A DNA stretch of 64,000 nucleotides from Candidatus Binatia bacterium (GCA_951812575.1 OX638322.1:1-64000); one strand, 5' to 3'; counted from the stretch's first letter, positions 46,221-57,308 are shown. Numbers and translations are program-made. The notes: generated by a model not told the origin, from the letters alone.

Positions 46221-48455
46221 CTACCCCACCCGAGCCAGTTCCAGCCGGCCGGCCCAGCGGTCTTCGAGGACGGTGCGTAGGCGGCGGGACTCGGGTGTCG
46301 TCAGGTTGGGGTCGCGTTCGAGCCAGGCCAAGGCTTCGTCCCGCGCGGTTTCCAGCAGTTTGCTGTCACGCACGATATTGGCCACCCGGAAGTCGGGCAT
46401 ACCGGACTGACGTGTGCCCAGGAACTCGCCCGGCCCGCGAAACGTCAGGTCGGCTTCGGCAATCTTGAAGCCGTCGTCGGTTTCCGTCATGACCTGGAGA
46501 CGCCGCTGGGACTCGTCGCCCGGCGCGTACTGGGCCAGCAACAGACACAGGGAGGCGGCCTGCCCGCGTCCGACTCGACCGCGCAACTGGTGCAACTGGG
46601 CCAGGCCGAAGCGCTCGGCATGCTCAATCACCATGACGGTCGCGTTCGGCACGTCAATGCCGACCTCAATGACGGTGGTCGAAACCAGCAGATGATGCTC
46701 GCCCGCCTTAAAACGCTGCATGACCGCGTCTTTTTCGTCGCCCTTCATGCGGCCGTGGACAAGCCCAACCGAATAGTTGGCAAAGAAGGTCTGGGCCAGC
46801 TCTTTGGCCATGGAGGTCGCAGCCTTCAGGTCGGACTTCTCCGATTCCTCAACCAGCGGGTAGACCACATAGGCTTGATGGCCCTGTTCAATCTGGTCTT
46901 TAACCAGATGATAGACTTTTTTTCGCTCGCCTTCATGGAACACATGCGTCGTGATCGGCTTGCGGCCGGGCGGGCGTTCATCAATAGCTGAGACATCCAG
47001 GTCGCCGTATAGGGTCAGGGCCAGGGTGCGGGGGATCGGGGTTGCGGTCAGCAGCAGAATATCCGGATTCACCCCGCGTTTTCGCAGGGCGGCGCGCTGC
47101 ATCACCCCAAAGCGATGCTGCTCATCCACAATGGCCAGACCCAGATGCCGAAAGCGTACGCCCTCCTGGATCAGGGCGTGGGTGCCGACCGCGATCTCGA
47201 CCTCACCCCGTTCCAGGAGACCATAGATCTCCTGTTTCCGTTTTGGGCGGATTTCTCCGGTCAGCAATGTCATGGACAGACCGAGCTGCTCGGCCAGCGG
47301 CGTCAGCGTCCGGTAGTGCTGCTCGGCCAGGAGCTCTGTCGGAGCCATGAAAGCCACCTGGTAGCCGCTGTCGAGGGCGGCCAGGGCCGCAAAAAAGGCC
47401 ACGATCGTCTTGCCCGAGCCAACGTCTCCCTGGACCAAGCGGTTCATGGGGTGGGGAGCCGCCATATCCCGGAAAATTACCTCAACCACCCGCTCCTGGG
47501 CCGCGGTCAGCCGAAACGGCAGGATACCGTATACCTGCTGGACGAGCGGTCCCGGCACAATGGACAACCCCTCTTCCCGGACGGTATTGCGCCGGCGCAG
47601 GGCCATTCCCAGTTGTAAATAAAAGAGTTCGTCGAACACCACGGCTCGATGCGCCTGAGAGGAGGCCTCGTTGAGTTCAACAACCTCGGCGTCGAGCGGG
47701 GGGAAGTGTAACTGCCGCAGAGCGTGATCGAGCGGCATCAGGTGCAGGCGCTCACAAATTTCCTGCGGCACGCCGTTGGAGACCTGATCGACGTAGCGAT
47801 CAACCGCGCCATGCACGACTCGCCGCATGGCGGCCACCGTCATTTCGGTGGTCTTATTGTAAATGGGCAGGACGCGGGCGGTCTCGTCGTCTTCTTCCAG
47901 CGGCTCCATGTCCGGGTGGATCATCCACTTGCCACCCTTCATGCCCTTCTCGATCTTACCGTACAGCAGGACCCGCTGACCAAGCTGATAGCGCTGCTGA
48001 AAATAGCGATGCTGGTGATACCACAGCAGAAAGAGAAAGCCGGTTTCGTCTCGAACAACGGCTTCAAGCACCCAGCGCCGGCGGCGGGCCAGAAAGCGCC
48101 GCTCCATCCGGGCGATTTGGCCGCTGACCGCCGTCTCATCTCCCACCTGAAGATGACAAATTTGCTTGATTTCGCGCCGGTCCTGGTAGCGGAAGGGAAT
48201 ATGGTAGAGCAGGTCTTCGACCGTCTCTATGCCCAGCCGCGCCAACTGCTCGGCCCGACGCGGCCCCACGCCTTTGACATACTGCACCGAATTTTTAAGC
48301 GGCGGCTGGCGCGGTCGAAACGAACGCACCGGCTCTCCCCCATTCTCTCCCCCCTTATGAAGGGGGGCTGGGGGGGATTCCCGGTCAAAGCGACGAGGAG
48401 TTTCAGCCGCCTTTCGACTTTCCGCCTCTCTACCTTTCGACTTTCCGCCAGCCAT
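46221..48455 (-). CDS. recG: ATP-dependent DNA helicase RecG
   Basis: The 744-residue protein remodels stalled forks and Holliday junctions. A wedge/OB domain (~60-250) begins with LKNSVQYVKGVGPRRAEQLARLGI. The helicase follows with GDVGSGKT (Walker A), DEQHRFG (motif II), LLTATPIPRTL (III) and QLRGRVGRG (VI). The first 50 or so residues are low-complexity and include SPPAPLHKGGENGG, a dispersed repeat read in frame. GAGGGG precedes the chosen ATG, seven bases after the carB stop, so recG ends the pyr operon. Confidence 0.93.
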   Translation of the reverse strand: MAGGKSKGREAESRKAAETPRRFDRESPPAPLHKGGENGGEPVRSFRPRQPPLKNSVQYVKGVGPRRAEQLARLGIETVEDLLYHIPFRYQDRREIKQICHLQVGDETAVSGQIARMERRFLARRRRWVLEAVVRDETGFLFLLWYHQHRYFQQRYQLGQRVLLYGKIEKGMKGGKWMIHPDMEPLEEDDETARVLPIYNKTTEMTVAAMRRVVHGAVDRYVDQVSNGVPQEICERLHLMPLDHALRQLHFPPLDAEVVELNEASSQAHRAVVFDELFYLQLGMALRRRNTVREEGLSIVPGPLVQQVYGILPFRLTAAQERVVEVIFRDMAAPHPMNRLVQGDVGSGKTIVAFFAALAALDSGYQVAFMAPTELLAEQHYRTLTPLAEQLGLSMTLLTGEIRPKRKQEIYGLLERGEVEIAVGTHALIQEGVRFRHLGLAIVDEQHRFGVMQRAALRKRGVNPDILLLTATPIPRTLALTLYGDLDVSAIDERPPGRKPITTHVFHEGERKKVYHLVKDQIEQGHQAYVVYPLVEESEKSDLKAATSMAKELAQTFFANYSVGLVHGRMKGDEKDAVMQRFKAGEHHLLVSTTVIEVGIDVPNATVMVIEHAERFGLAQLHQLRGRVGRGQAASLCLLLAQYAPGDESQRRLQVMTETDDGFKIAEADLTFRGPGEFLGTRQSGMPDFRVANIVRDSKLLETARDEALAWLERDPNLTTPESRRLRTVLEDRWAGRLELARVG
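48349..48367. repeat. CCCCCCTTATGAAGGGGGG palindrome inside recG
   Basis: This palindrome (six-base arms, seven-base centre) with flanking CCCCCAGCC-like sequence belongs to a common dispersed repeat class. It is translated as part of the poorly conserved RecG N-terminus. Two copies of CTTTCGACTTTCCGCC follow at 48411-48426 and 48434-48449. Confidence 0.55.
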
Positions 48456-48462
48456 ACCCCTC

Positions 48463-51400
48463 TTATCCGTGCTCTTCACCATGATAAGCCTGAAGCGGGC
48501 ACACGCCGAGCAGGCCCTGCTTGAGGCGGGCAATACCTTCGACCGCGGCTCCCGCTCCCGCCACCGTCGTAAAATACGGCACCTGACACTCCAGGGAACT
48601 CCGCCGAATCGAAAAGGAATCCTGGATGGACTGCGCCCCCTCGGTCGTATTAATGACCAGATCGATCGAGCCCGCCTGGAGGGCATCCACAATATGCGGA
48701 GAACCTTCCAGGACTTTATTCACCATCTCAACCGGCAGTCCGTGCTGCTGGAGAAATGCACAGGTGCCGCGCGTCGCCACCATAGAGAAGCCATTCTCCG
48801 CCAACTGTCTGGCAATAGGCAGGGTGGCAGTCTTATCGCGGTCACGAACACTCAAGAAGACCTTGCCCGTTTCCGGCAAGATATTCCCCGCCGCAAATTG
48901 CGCTTTGACAAAAGCCATAGCAAAGGACTGGTCCACTCCCATGACCTCGCCGGTTGACTTCATCTCCGGTCCCAGGATGGTGTCCACACCGGGGAATTTA
49001 ATAAACGGAAAAACCGCTTCTTTGACATTGACGTGGTCGGGAATGACTTCCTGGGTAAAACCCAGTTCGTCCAAGGTTTTGCCCGCCATGACGCGCGCGG
49101 CTATTTTTGCCAGCGGGATGCCGATGGACTTGCTCACAAACGGCACGGTGCGTGAGGCACGCGGATTCACCTCGATCAGAAAAACCTGCTGCTCCTTGAC
49201 GGCGAACTGGATATTCATCAGGCCAACCACGCCCAGTTCTTGGGCTAACAGAGTAGTCTGCCGTCGGATTTCAGACTGCACGGCGGCGGACAGGGTGCGC
49301 GGCGGGAGCGAACACGCACTGTCACCGGAATGGATGCCAGCAAGTTCGATATGTTCCATAATGCCGCCGATCACCACTCGCTGGCCGTCGCTCAGAGCGT
49401 CCACATCAACCTCGGTGGCGTCATCCAGGAATTTATCGATCAGGACCGGTCGCTCCGCGGACACGGACACGGCCTCGCGCATATAGCGTCGCAGGCTCGC
49501 CTCGTCATACACCAGTTCCATGGCCCGCCCGCCCAGGACATAGGAGGGACGGACCAGCACCGGATAGGCAATGTCCTGGGCAATAACTACGGCTTCCTCA
49601 ACCGACCGGGCGGTGCCATTGGCCGGCTGCCTGAGGCCGAGCCGTTCGAGCATCCGCTTGAACCGTTCGCGGTCCTCGGCCCGGTCGATGGCATCCGGCG
49701 GCGTGCCCAGGATCGGCACCCCGGCCCGTTCGAGCGGCACGGCCAGCTTGAGCGGCGTCTGCCCGCCGAACTGGACAATGACCCCATGCGGCTGTTCGCG
49801 CTGCACAATACTCAGCACATCTTCCAGCGTCAGCGGCTCAAAATACAGCTTGTCAGACGTGTCATAATCCGTACTGACGGTCTCGGGGTTACAGTTCACC
49901 ATAATGGCTTCAAAGCCGTCTTCTTTGAGCGCAAAGGCCGCGTGCACGCAGCAATAGTCGAACTCGATGCCCTGGCCGATCCGATTCGGCCCGCCACCCA
50001 GAATGACCACCTTCTTGCGGTCGGTCGGCTGGGACTCGTCTTCGCCTTCGTAGGTTGAGTATAAATAGGGCGTATGAGCCACGAATTCGGCGGCGCAGGT
50101 GTCCACTGTTTTATAGACCGGAATCACATCCAGGCGTTCCCGCTCGGCCCGGACGTCATCCTCGCCAACACCGAGCAACCGGCCAAGATGGACGTCAGAA
50201 AAGCCCATCTGTTTTGCCCGGCGTAACAGGCCGGGTGGTAATGCCGCTACGACCTCCGTCGGTTTGGCAACGACCCCGGCAGTCTCCTCTGGCCCTCTCG
50301 CCTGCTGGACTTCCTTTTCGCACTCTACGATCTGCACGATATTATCGAGAAACCACGGATCGATTTTTGAGAGCTGGTGGAGCTCACCCACACCCATGCC
50401 CAGGCGGAGTGCTTCCGCCACAGACCACAGCCGCTGGGCGTTGGGGGTTTGCAGGGAGGCGCGCATGGCATCCAGCGGCGTCTCCACGCTACCGTTTATC
50501 GGTTCAAACCCATAGCTGTCGATTTCGAGCGAACGCAGGGCTTTCTGGAGTGCCTCCTTGAAGGTCCGGCCTATGGACATGGCCTCGCCGACCGATTTCA
50601 TTTGCGGTCCGAGCAGATCCCGCGCTTGGGGGAATTTGTCAAAAGTAAAACGCGGCACCTTGACCACCACATAGTCGATCGTGGGTTCAAAAGAGGCTGG
50701 CGTTTCGCGCGTAATATCATTCGGAATTTCGTCCAGGGTATAGCCCACGGCCAGCTTTGCGGCAATTTTGGCAATCGGAAATCCGGTGGCTTTACTCGCC
50801 AGTGCCGAGGAACGGGACACGCGCGGGTTCATTTCAATCACGACCAGCCGGCCGGTCTCCGGGTGGACGGCGAACTGGATATTGGACCCGCCCGTGTCCA
50901 CCCCGATTTCGCGGATGATGCGCAGCGCCGCATCCCGCATGAGTTGGTATTCCTTATCGGTCAGGGTCTGGGCGGGCGCAACCGTAATGGAATCGCCGGT
51001 ATGAACACCGAGCGGATCGAAATTTTCGATGGAGCAGATGATGACCACATTGTCCTGGGTGTCGCGCATCACTTCCAATTCAAACTCTTTCCAACCGGCG
51101 ATCGACTCTTCAATCAGGACCTCATGTGTGGGAGAGGCCTGTAAGCCCCACTCGACAATGGTCTGAAACTCTTGCGGTGTTTGGACGATCCCGCCCCCGG
51201 CCCCCCCCAGGGTGCGGGACGGTCTGATAATCAACGGCAGGCCCAAGGTCTCGCATACGGCGTAGGCTTCCTCAAGAGAGTGGATACAGCCGCTCCGGGG
51301 CAGATCCAGCCCGATGCGCTCCATGGCCGCCTTGAACAAATCGCGATCTTCGGCTTTCTTGATGGCCGGCAGCTTGGCCCCGATGAGTTCCACGCCGTAG

Positions 51401-51729
51401 CGGTCGAGAACGCCGGCTTCGGCCAGGTCAATGGCCAGATTCAAACCGGTCTGGCCGCCAATGGTCGGCAGCAGGGCGTCCGGACGTTCCCGTTCAATAA
51501 TTTTTTCAAGGACGGGCCGGGTCAGCGGTTCGATATAGGTCCGGTCCGCAAAATCAGGGTCGGTCATAATCGTGGCCGGATTCGAGTTGACCAGAATGAC
51601 GCGGTAGCCCTCCTCTTTGAGCGCCTTGCAGGCTTGGGTGCCCGAGTAATCGAATTCACACGCCTGGCCAATCACAATGGGGCCGGAGCCGATCAGTAAA
51701 ATGGAATGAAGGTCTGTACGCTTGGGCAT
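48463..51729 (-). CDS. carB: Carbamoyl-phosphate synthase large subunit
   Basis: The 1088-residue protein starts [20 protein letters not shown] and has the two homologous ATP-grasp halves, each opening with a G-G-P/GSGP-type loop and DYSG or DYCC. The C-terminal MGS-like allosteric domain (from about 950, [20 protein letters not shown]) senses UMP or ornithine. The start is chosen by match to other CarB N-termini. It makes carbamoyl phosphate with CarA, encoded 23 bases upstream. Confidence 0.97.
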   Translation of the reverse strand: MPKRTDLHSILLIGSGPIVIGQACEFDYSGTQACKALKEEGYRVILVNSNPATIMTDPDFADRTYIEPLTRPVLEKIIERERPDALLPTIGGQTGLNLAIDLAEAGVLDRYGVELIGAKLPAIKKAEDRDLFKAAMERIGLDLPRSGCIHSLEEAYAVCETLGLPLIIRPSRTLGGAGGGIVQTPQEFQTIVEWGLQASPTHEVLIEESIAGWKEFELEVMRDTQDNVVIICSIENFDPLGVHTGDSITVAPAQTLTDKEYQLMRDAALRIIREIGVDTGGSNIQFAVHPETGRLVVIEMNPRVSRSSALASKATGFPIAKIAAKLAVGYTLDEIPNDITRETPASFEPTIDYVVVKVPRFTFDKFPQARDLLGPQMKSVGEAMSIGRTFKEALQKALRSLEIDSYGFEPINGSVETPLDAMRASLQTPNAQRLWSVAEALRLGMGVGELHQLSKIDPWFLDNIVQIVECEKEVQQARGPEETAGVVAKPTEVVAALPPGLLRRAKQMGFSDVHLGRLLGVGEDDVRAERERLDVIPVYKTVDTCAAEFVAHTPYLYSTYEGEDESQPTDRKKVVILGGGPNRIGQGIEFDYCCVHAAFALKEDGFEAIMVNCNPETVSTDYDTSDKLYFEPLTLEDVLSIVQREQPHGVIVQFGGQTPLKLAVPLERAGVPILGTPPDAIDRAEDRERFKRMLERLGLRQPANGTARSVEEAVVIAQDIAYPVLVRPSYVLGGRAMELVYDEASLRRYMREAVSVSAERPVLIDKFLDDATEVDVDALSDGQRVVIGGIMEHIELAGIHSGDSACSLPPRTLSAAVQSEIRRQTTLLAQELGVVGLMNIQFAVKEQQVFLIEVNPRASRTVPFVSKSIGIPLAKIAARVMAGKTLDELGFTQEVIPDHVNVKEAVFPFIKFPGVDTILGPEMKSTGEVMGVDQSFAMAFVKAQFAAGNILPETGKVFLSVRDRDKTATLPIARQLAENGFSMVATRGTCAFLQQHGLPVEMVNKVLEGSPHIVDALQAGSIDLVINTTEGAQSIQDSFSIRRSSLECQVPYFTTVAGAGAAVEGIARLKQGLLGVCPLQAYHGEEHG

Positions 51730-51752
51730 GACTTGTATCTGCTGCTCAGGAA

Positions 51753-52892
51753 TCAGCCTCGACACTGCTCCATCAGCGCGGTGAAGCGCCGAAATAAATA
51801 GTCTGCGTCATGGGGACCCGGAGAAGACTCCGGATGGTACTGCACGGAAAAGAGCGGCTCCTGCGTATGCCGCAAGCCTTCAACCGTCCGGTCGTTCAGG
51901 TTGAGGTGGGTGACTTCCGCCCGCTCTTGCAACGAATCGACATCGACACAGAAACCGTGATTCTGCGCCGTAATTTCAACCTTCCGGGTTGCGAGATCCA
52001 TCACCGGCTGATTGCCCCCGTGATGACCGAATTTGAGTTTATAGGTCTGCCCGCCCAACGCCAGACCCAGAATCTGGTGTCCCAGACAGATACCAAACAA
52101 GGGGACTTTTCCGACCAGGGCGGCGATATTCTCCTTGGCATACGGCAACGCATCCGGGTCGCCCGGCCCATTCGATAAGAAAACGCCATCCGGCTTGAGG
52201 CCCAGGACTTCTGCCGCAGGCGTGTGGGCCGGCACGACCCGCACCCGACAGCCTGCCTCAACCAGATGGCGCAGGATGTTGAACTTCACGCCAAAATCGT
52301 AAGCAACCACAGAGAAGCGCGGCTCGGGTGCATGGCCTGTCCCTTGCTGGCGATAGCCGCTCTCCAACTCCCAATAGCCTTGAGACCAGTCGTACGGCTC
52401 GCGACAGGTGACCTCTTTGACCAGGTCACGTCCAACCAAGCTTGGGGCGGCTTGCGCTTTTTCCACCAAACGCTTGGCATCCAGGTCGCGGGTCGAGATC
52501 ACGCCCTGTTGGGCGCCGCCGTCGCGAATGCGACGGACGAGCGCCCGGGTATCAATGCCCTGAATGCCCACGATGTCATGCTCGCGCATATAGGCGGCCA
52601 GGCTCTTCTGCGCTCGCCAGTTGCTGGGCCGTTCCCAGTATTCCTTGACCACAAAGCCTTCAACAAAAGGCTGACGGGATTCAACATCTTCGGTATTGAC
52701 CCCGACATTGCCGATCTCGGGATAGGTCATGGTGACGATCTGGCCTGTATAGGAGGGATCGGTGAGAATCTCCTGATAGCCAGTCAGCGAGGTGTTGAAG
52801 ACGATCTCGCCGACCGCTTCTCCCTGAGCGCCAAAAGCACTCCCCTCAAAAACTGTCCCATCGGCAAGGGCTAAGAAGGCTGTGTTCCTCAC
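51753..52892 (-). CDS. carA: Carbamoyl-phosphate synthase small (glutaminase) subunit
   Basis: The 379-residue protein has the CarA N-terminal domain ([22 protein letters not shown]) and a class I glutamine amidotransferase domain. The nucleophile cysteine is in [18 protein letters not shown] near residue 267, and the HPE catalytic pair is in [11 protein letters not shown] near the C-terminus. It supplies ammonia to CarB. Its ATG overlaps the pyrC stop by four bases. Confidence 0.96.
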   Translation of the reverse strand: MRNTAFLALADGTVFEGSAFGAQGEAVGEIVFNTSLTGYQEILTDPSYTGQIVTMTYPEIGNVGVNTEDVESRQPFVEGFVVKEYWERPSNWRAQKSLAAYMREHDIVGIQGIDTRALVRRIRDGGAQQGVISTRDLDAKRLVEKAQAAPSLVGRDLVKEVTCREPYDWSQGYWELESGYRQQGTGHAPEPRFSVVAYDFGVKFNILRHLVEAGCRVRVVPAHTPAAEVLGLKPDGVFLSNGPGDPDALPYAKENIAALVGKVPLFGICLGHQILGLALGGQTYKLKFGHHGGNQPVMDLATRKVEITAQNHGFCVDVDSLQERAEVTHLNLNDRTVEGLRHTQEPLFSVQYHPESSPGPHDADYLFRRFTALMEQCRG

Positions 52893-54190
52893 GTCGGCTG
52901 GCCCTTCTGTTCACGGTCATCGTACACGATCCGACCATCGACCATGGTCAGCCGTACCTTACCGGTCAGCTCCCAGCCGGCAAAAGGCGTGTTCTGACTG
53001 CGCGACCGAGAGGCAAGTGGTTTCACCTGCCAGCTCGCTTGGGTGTCAAAAAGTGTCAGGTCCGCCGGCCTGCCCACCGAAAGCGTGCCATAGGGGAGCC
53101 CCAGAATACGAGCCGGGTTCATAGTCAGTTTCTGCACTGCTTCGGAGAGGGGCAACACCCCGTCCTGGACTAAACGTAGCGTCAACGACAGGGCCGTCTC
53201 CAAGCCAGTCACGCCGTGAGCGGCCTGGTCGAATTCGACCTCTTTCTCGTCTCGGTGGTGGGGGGCATGGTCGGTCGCAATGGCGTCAATGGTCCCGTCT
53301 CGCAAGCCTTCCTTCATGGCCGCCACATCGTCGGCCAGTCGGAGCGGCGGGCTCATTTTTGCGTTGGTATTATACCCCTCAACTGCCTCTTCGGTGAGCG
53401 TAAAATGATGCGGAGCGACCTCGGTCGTGACCGCCAGACCTTCGGCTTTTGCCTGACGGACCGAGTCCACCGCGCGGCGGGTACTGATATGAGCGATATG
53501 CACCCGTCCGCCGGTAAGGCGCGCCAGGGCAATATCACGGGCGACCATGACATCTTCGGCCACGCTCGGGACGCCGCGAATCCCCAGGCGCACCGAGGTC
53601 GGCCCCTCATTCATACTCCCCCCGGATGAGAGGTGCAGGTCTTCTTCATGCACGCTGATCGGCACATCAAACATCGAGCAGTATTCCAGCGCCCGGCGCA
53701 TAAGGTTGGCATCCATAACCGGACGTCCGTCGTCTGATATGGCGACGGCACCGGCCTCAATCATCTCTCCGATTTCGGCTAACTCTTCTCCGTGGAGGCC
53801 CTTTGAAAGCGCCCCGATCGGGAACACCCGAGCCAACCCGACACTGCGCGCCTGCTCAACAATAAAGCGCGTGACCGCTCCATTATCATTGACCGGATTG
53901 GTATTGGCCATACACGCCACCGCGGTGAATCCGCCAGCCACCGCGGCCTGGGTGCCGGTCAGAACCGTCTCTTTGTATTCATAGCCCGGCTCGCGCAGGT
54001 GGACATGCATATCAATCAGTCCGGGAGCGACAACGCAGCCGGAGGCGTCAATACGCTGCGCCTCGACCGAGGCAAAGCCGCCGGGCTGGCCCAACTCACG
54101 AATCACGCCCTCTTCGATGACGAGATCGAGGTCCGCCTCCAGCCCGTTGGCCGGATCAATGACCGTTCCGTTCTGCACGACTCTGCGCAT
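52889..54190 (-). CDS. pyrC: Dihydroorotase (type I, PyrC)
   Basis: The 433-residue amidohydrolase cyclises carbamoyl aspartate. Metal-binding H62 and H64 lie in [19 protein letters not shown] (near 95), the histidines in VPISVHEED and VHIAHIST, and the catalytic aspartate in IATDHAPHH are all present, so the enzyme is active rather than a PyrC' relic. It lies three bases after pyrB and overlaps carA. Confidence 0.95.
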   Translation of the reverse strand: MRRVVQNGTVIDPANGLEADLDLVIEEGVIRELGQPGGFASVEAQRIDASGCVVAPGLIDMHVHLREPGYEYKETVLTGTQAAVAGGFTAVACMANTNPVNDNGAVTRFIVEQARSVGLARVFPIGALSKGLHGEELAEIGEMIEAGAVAISDDGRPVMDANLMRRALEYCSMFDVPISVHEEDLHLSSGGSMNEGPTSVRLGIRGVPSVAEDVMVARDIALARLTGGRVHIAHISTRRAVDSVRQAKAEGLAVTTEVAPHHFTLTEEAVEGYNTNAKMSPPLRLADDVAAMKEGLRDGTIDAIATDHAPHHRDEKEVEFDQAAHGVTGLETALSLTLRLVQDGVLPLSEAVQKLTMNPARILGLPYGTLSVGRPADLTLFDTQASWQVKPLASRSRSQNTPFAGWELTGKVRLTMVDGRIVYDDREQKGQPT

Positions 54191-54193
54191 GGT

Positions 54194-55237
54194 TTATTGT
54201 CCCACCGCCCGTTTAGGTACAGTGTGCTCATCCCACGCACTGGGTTCTGCCTGCACGTCAGAACCCTCCTGCCCGACCGCCTGCCCATGAGCTACAGACT
54301 GGTCCTGGGTCGCCAGCCGCTCCTGCGTTGTGAGCAGGTAGAGAACGGCCATGCGGACCGCAACGCCGTTTGTCACTTGTTCGAGAATCACCGAATACGG
54401 ACCATCTGCAACCCGCGAGTCAATCTCAACACCGCGGTTCATTGGACCGGGGTGTAAAATAATGACGTTCGGTTTTGCTTCCTTGAGCGCCTCGACCGTC
54501 AGGCAGAAGCGGCGGGCGTATTCGTCCAGGCTGGGGAAGAAATTTCGCGTTTGTCGCTCGCGCTGCAAACGCAGCATCATAATCGCGTCAACCCCGGCCA
54601 GGCCGGCGCGTAAATCCGTATGCCGTTCCACTCCCCAGCGGCTGAATTCCGGCGGCAACAGAGTTGGCGGGCCGATCAGCCGGACCTGAGCACCCAGGGT
54701 TGTCAGGGCCAGGATATTGGACCGCGCCACCCGGCTATGGAGAATGTCGCCCACAATGGCAACGGTTTTTCCGTAAATGTCGCCGAGATGTTCACGGATG
54801 GTCATGACGTCCAGGAGCGCCTGGGTCGGGTGCTCATGGGTGCCGTCACCGGCGTTGATCACCGGACATTGATTCAACCGGGCCAGCAGGTGAGGCGCGC
54901 CGGACGCCGGATGACGCAGCACCAGAGCCGCCGGACGCATGGCGCACAGGTTGCGGGCCGTATCCATCAGAGTTTCACCTTTGTTCACGCTGCTCGTGGA
55001 GGCGGAGATATTGATCGCATCAGCGGACAGGCGTTTGGCCGCAATCTCAAAGGAGGAGCGCGTCCGGGTGCTGGATTCGTAGAACAGGTTGATAATGGTT
55101 TTCCCCCGTAGCGTTGGGACTTTTTTCACCTCCCGCTCAGAAATCTCCCGAAAAGATTCGGCCGTGTTGAGCACAAATAATAATTCGTCCCGAGACAAAC
55201 CTTCGATACCGAGGAAATGGCGCTGGCTGAACGTCAT
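54194..55237 (-). CDS. pyrB: Aspartate carbamoyltransferase catalytic subunit
   Basis: The 347-residue protein has the carbamoyl-phosphate loop [10 protein letters not shown] at residues 55-64, HPTQALLD near 140 and [15 protein letters not shown] near 258. The usual chain is about 305-310 residues. This one carries a polar C-terminal tail of roughly 40 residues ([17 protein letters not shown] onward) with no recognisable domain. No pyrI is present, fitting a complex with dihydroorotase or a plain trimer. Confidence 0.95.
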   Translation of the reverse strand: MTFSQRHFLGIEGLSRDELLFVLNTAESFREISEREVKKVPTLRGKTIINLFYESSTRTRSSFEIAAKRLSADAINISASTSSVNKGETLMDTARNLCAMRPAALVLRHPASGAPHLLARLNQCPVINAGDGTHEHPTQALLDVMTIREHLGDIYGKTVAIVGDILHSRVARSNILALTTLGAQVRLIGPPTLLPPEFSRWGVERHTDLRAGLAGVDAIMMLRLQRERQTRNFFPSLDEYARRFCLTVEALKEAKPNVIILHPGPMNRGVEIDSRVADGPYSVILEQVTNGVAVRMAVLYLLTTQERLATQDQSVAHGQAVGQEGSDVQAEPSAWDEHTVPKRAVGQ

Positions 55238-55246
55238 GGCGACCCC

Positions 55247-55786
<540 letters not shown>

Positions 55787-55788
55787 TC

Positions 55789-55821
55789 AAAAAAAAGCCC
55801 CCTTGGAAGTCCAAGGAGGCT
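55789..55821 (-). terminator. pyr operon attenuator terminator
   Basis: In the leader RNA, AGCCUCCUUGGA and UCCAAGGGGGCU form a 12-base stem with one G-U pair, followed by a run of U. It lies between the leader peptide stop and pyrR, so read-through sets expression of the whole operon. Its 5' arm AGCCUC can instead pair with GAGGCU in the PyrR hairpin. Confidence 0.85.
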
Positions 55822-55865
55822 TATTCTACTTTCGTCAATGCAGTGAGGAAGATGAAATCTTTCAT
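55821..55865 (-). CDS. Putative pyr leader peptide (14 residues)
   Basis: A 15-codon frame encodes MKDFIFLTALTKVE and stops with TAA at the base of the terminator stem. AGGAAGGG lies about six bases upstream of its ATG. Its placement recalls the pyrBI leader of enterobacteria, where ribosome progress affects the terminator. Translation is not proven. Confidence 0.5.
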   Translation of the reverse strand: MKDFIFLTALTKVE

Positions 55866-55877
55866 GGCCGCCCTTCC

Positions 55878-55893
55878 TAGCCTCTCGGGGCTA
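55878..55893 (-). promoter_or_regulatory. PyrR-binding RNA hairpin
   Basis: The RNA AGCCCCGAGAGGCU matches 13 of 14 positions of the PyrR-binding consensus ARUCCNGNGAGGYU and folds as UAGCC-CCGAGA-GGCUA. It starts about ten bases after the predicted transcription start. Its 3' arm GAGGCU is complementary to AGCCUC in the terminator, giving the expected hairpin/antiterminator/terminator switch. Confidence 0.75.
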
Positions 55894-55909
55894 AATTAAA
55901 GGTGCCTTT

Positions 55910-55938
55910 TGTGTACCCCCGTTCCTCTTGACTGTCAA
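55910..55938 (-). promoter_or_regulatory. pyr operon promoter
   Basis: TTGACA (55933-55938) and TACACA (55910-55915) on the minus strand are 17 bases apart. The start point would fall just upstream of the PyrR hairpin. Confidence 0.6.
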
Positions 55939-56077
55939 GGGATCACCCCGTCCAATCCCGCATTGTCGCCAGGCGGGGAAATCTATGGGGATCAGGTAAG
56001 CGCTTTGAACTGTCCAAACAATCGAACGGATATTCCGGGGGTTGATGTTTGAGGGAGAAGACCAGTAAGGAAGAAAT

Positions 56078-56305
56078 ATGAGCCCGGAAATGATTGCTAC
56101 CGTGTCCGTAGGGGCAGCCTTGGCTGGCATAATCCTGACCGGCCAACGAGCCATTCGCACCGAGCAGGCGGCCCAGCGCCAGGAGATCGCCACCTTGCGT
56201 AAGGACATCGGTGAGGAGATCGCTGCTTTGCGCGAGCGAATGGCGCACCTGGAGGGACTGCTTGAGGGCCTCCGCGAGGCAATCACTCGCGAGCGGGCGG
56301 CCTAA
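56078..56305 (+). CDS. Small membrane-anchored coiled-coil protein of unknown function
   Basis: The 75-residue protein has one N-terminal hydrophobic helix (MIATVSVGAALAGIILTGQ) and then a charged heptad-like coiled coil (IATLRKDIGEEIAALRERMA to the end). Similar short proteins are common as annotated hypotheticals in environmental genomes. AGGAAGA precedes the ATG. It is on its own, divergent from the pyr operon. Confidence 0.65.
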   Translation: MSPEMIATVSVGAALAGIILTGQRAIRTEQAAQRQEIATLRKDIGEEIAALRERMAHLEGLLEGLREAITRERAA

Positions 56306-56349
56306 TCCTGCCTGCGACAGGTCATCGAAGATGTGTTGAACTCTGGACA

Positions 56350-56475
56350 GCCACAGGGGGCTGCCCCTACGAATATCTCTCCTCCCTTCGACTCCGCTAC
56401 GCTCAGGGTGAACGGTGGTGTATTTGTTCGGGTTGAACGTAGCTGCGGGCAGGATGCCCGTGCTCCCAGGGTCCG
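56350..56475. repeat. Patchwork of short dispersed repeats between the coiled-coil gene and tenA
   Basis: Three motifs known as interspersed repeats lie side by side: CAGGGGGCTGCCCCTACGAA (from 56354), CCTTCGACTCCGCTACGCTCAGGGTGAAC (from 56385) and the palindrome CGGGCA-gga-TGCCCG (56446-56460) followed by TGCTCCCAGGG. No gene is supported here. Confidence 0.6.
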
Positions 56476-56476
56476 C

Positions 56477-57136
56477 CTATACCGACCAGTCCTGCGTTTG
56501 GTAGGCCATCTCCCAGAAGAGATATTCGTAGCGGGCGCTGGTTTGAAAAATCTGGGTGAGACGCTTTTCATCTGCGGTTGGTGCCAGGCGGTCGAGCACG
56601 TCCCGGAGCCAGATCGAAAGTTGGGCAAACTCCGGGTCAGCGTACATATCAATCCATTTGCCGTAAAATGCCGGAACGCTCGGCTTGCCCTGGCGTGCCA
56701 GAGCCTGACCGATTTCACTATAGCCCCACTGGCAGGGCAGAACCGCGCTGACTATGGCCGCCAGGTCTCCGAGCGCAGCCACTCGTACTAAATGATTCGT
56801 ATACGCCTGTGTGGTTGGCGCAGCCTGAGTGGCAGCCAGAGTCTCCGTGCTGATACCACACTCCGCGGCAAACGCACGGTGGAGCGCCATTTCCTGATTG
56901 AGGGTCGCATCAAGGAGCTGGGCAAAGCGCCCCATGCTGTCCAGGTCGGGAGCTTTTGCCGTCGCCAGGGCCAGGACGCGGCTGTACTCAATCAGGAATA
57001 CATAGTCCTGACACATATAAAACTGGAATTTTTCCAAAGGCAGGCTGCCGTCTCCGAGGCCGACCACAAAGGGGTGCGCGAGTGTCTTTTGCCAGACCGA
57101 CGCTGCTGCTGCATGTAATGTTTGACTGAGTGACAT
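56477..57136 (-). CDS. tenA: TenA-family aminopyrimidine aminohydrolase (thiaminase II)
   Basis: The 219-residue helical protein has the TenA active-site residues: D44 in CQDYVF, Y47-Y51 region, and the nucleophile C135 in LPCQWGYSEIG. A C-terminal YEYLFWEMAY supplies the final glutamate. It salvages thiamine pyrimidine by hydrolysing aminomethyl-HMP. AGGAGG precedes the ATG. It is far from thiE and has no visible TPP riboswitch; repeats flank it on both sides. Confidence 0.9.
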   Translation of the reverse strand: MSLSQTLHAAAASVWQKTLAHPFVVGLGDGSLPLEKFQFYMCQDYVFLIEYSRVLALATAKAPDLDSMGRFAQLLDATLNQEMALHRAFAAECGISTETLAATQAAPTTQAYTNHLVRVAALGDLAAIVSAVLPCQWGYSEIGQALARQGKPSVPAFYGKWIDMYADPEFAQLSIWLRDVLDRLAPTADEKRLTQIFQTSARYEYLFWEMAYQTQDWSV

Positions 57137-57159
57137 CAAAGCCTCCTCTTCGATTTGGC

Positions 57160-57303
57160 TCTTCGACTCCGCTTAGGACAAGCCCAGCCTGGTTCTGAGA
57201 TTCCCCTCCTCGGAGGGGTGGCCCGCAGGGCCGGGGTGGGTACGGCCTCGTGCCCGGCAGGGGGAACCCACCCCGCCTTCGGCATCCCTCCCGAGAGGGG
57301 ATG
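57160..57303. repeat. Dispersed repeat and large imperfect palindrome between tenA and tlyA
   Basis: CTTCGACTCCGCTTAGGACAAG (57161-57182) is one common repeat. Next, 57202-57303 is a roughly 100-base imperfect palindrome with arms CCCCTCCTCGGAGGGGTGGC / GCATCCCTCCCGAGAGGGGA and GGGGTGGGT / ACCCACCCC. It is of the non-coding palindromic-unit or MITE-like type. No gene is supported in this 170-base gap. Confidence 0.65.
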
Positions 57304-57308
57304 GAGAA

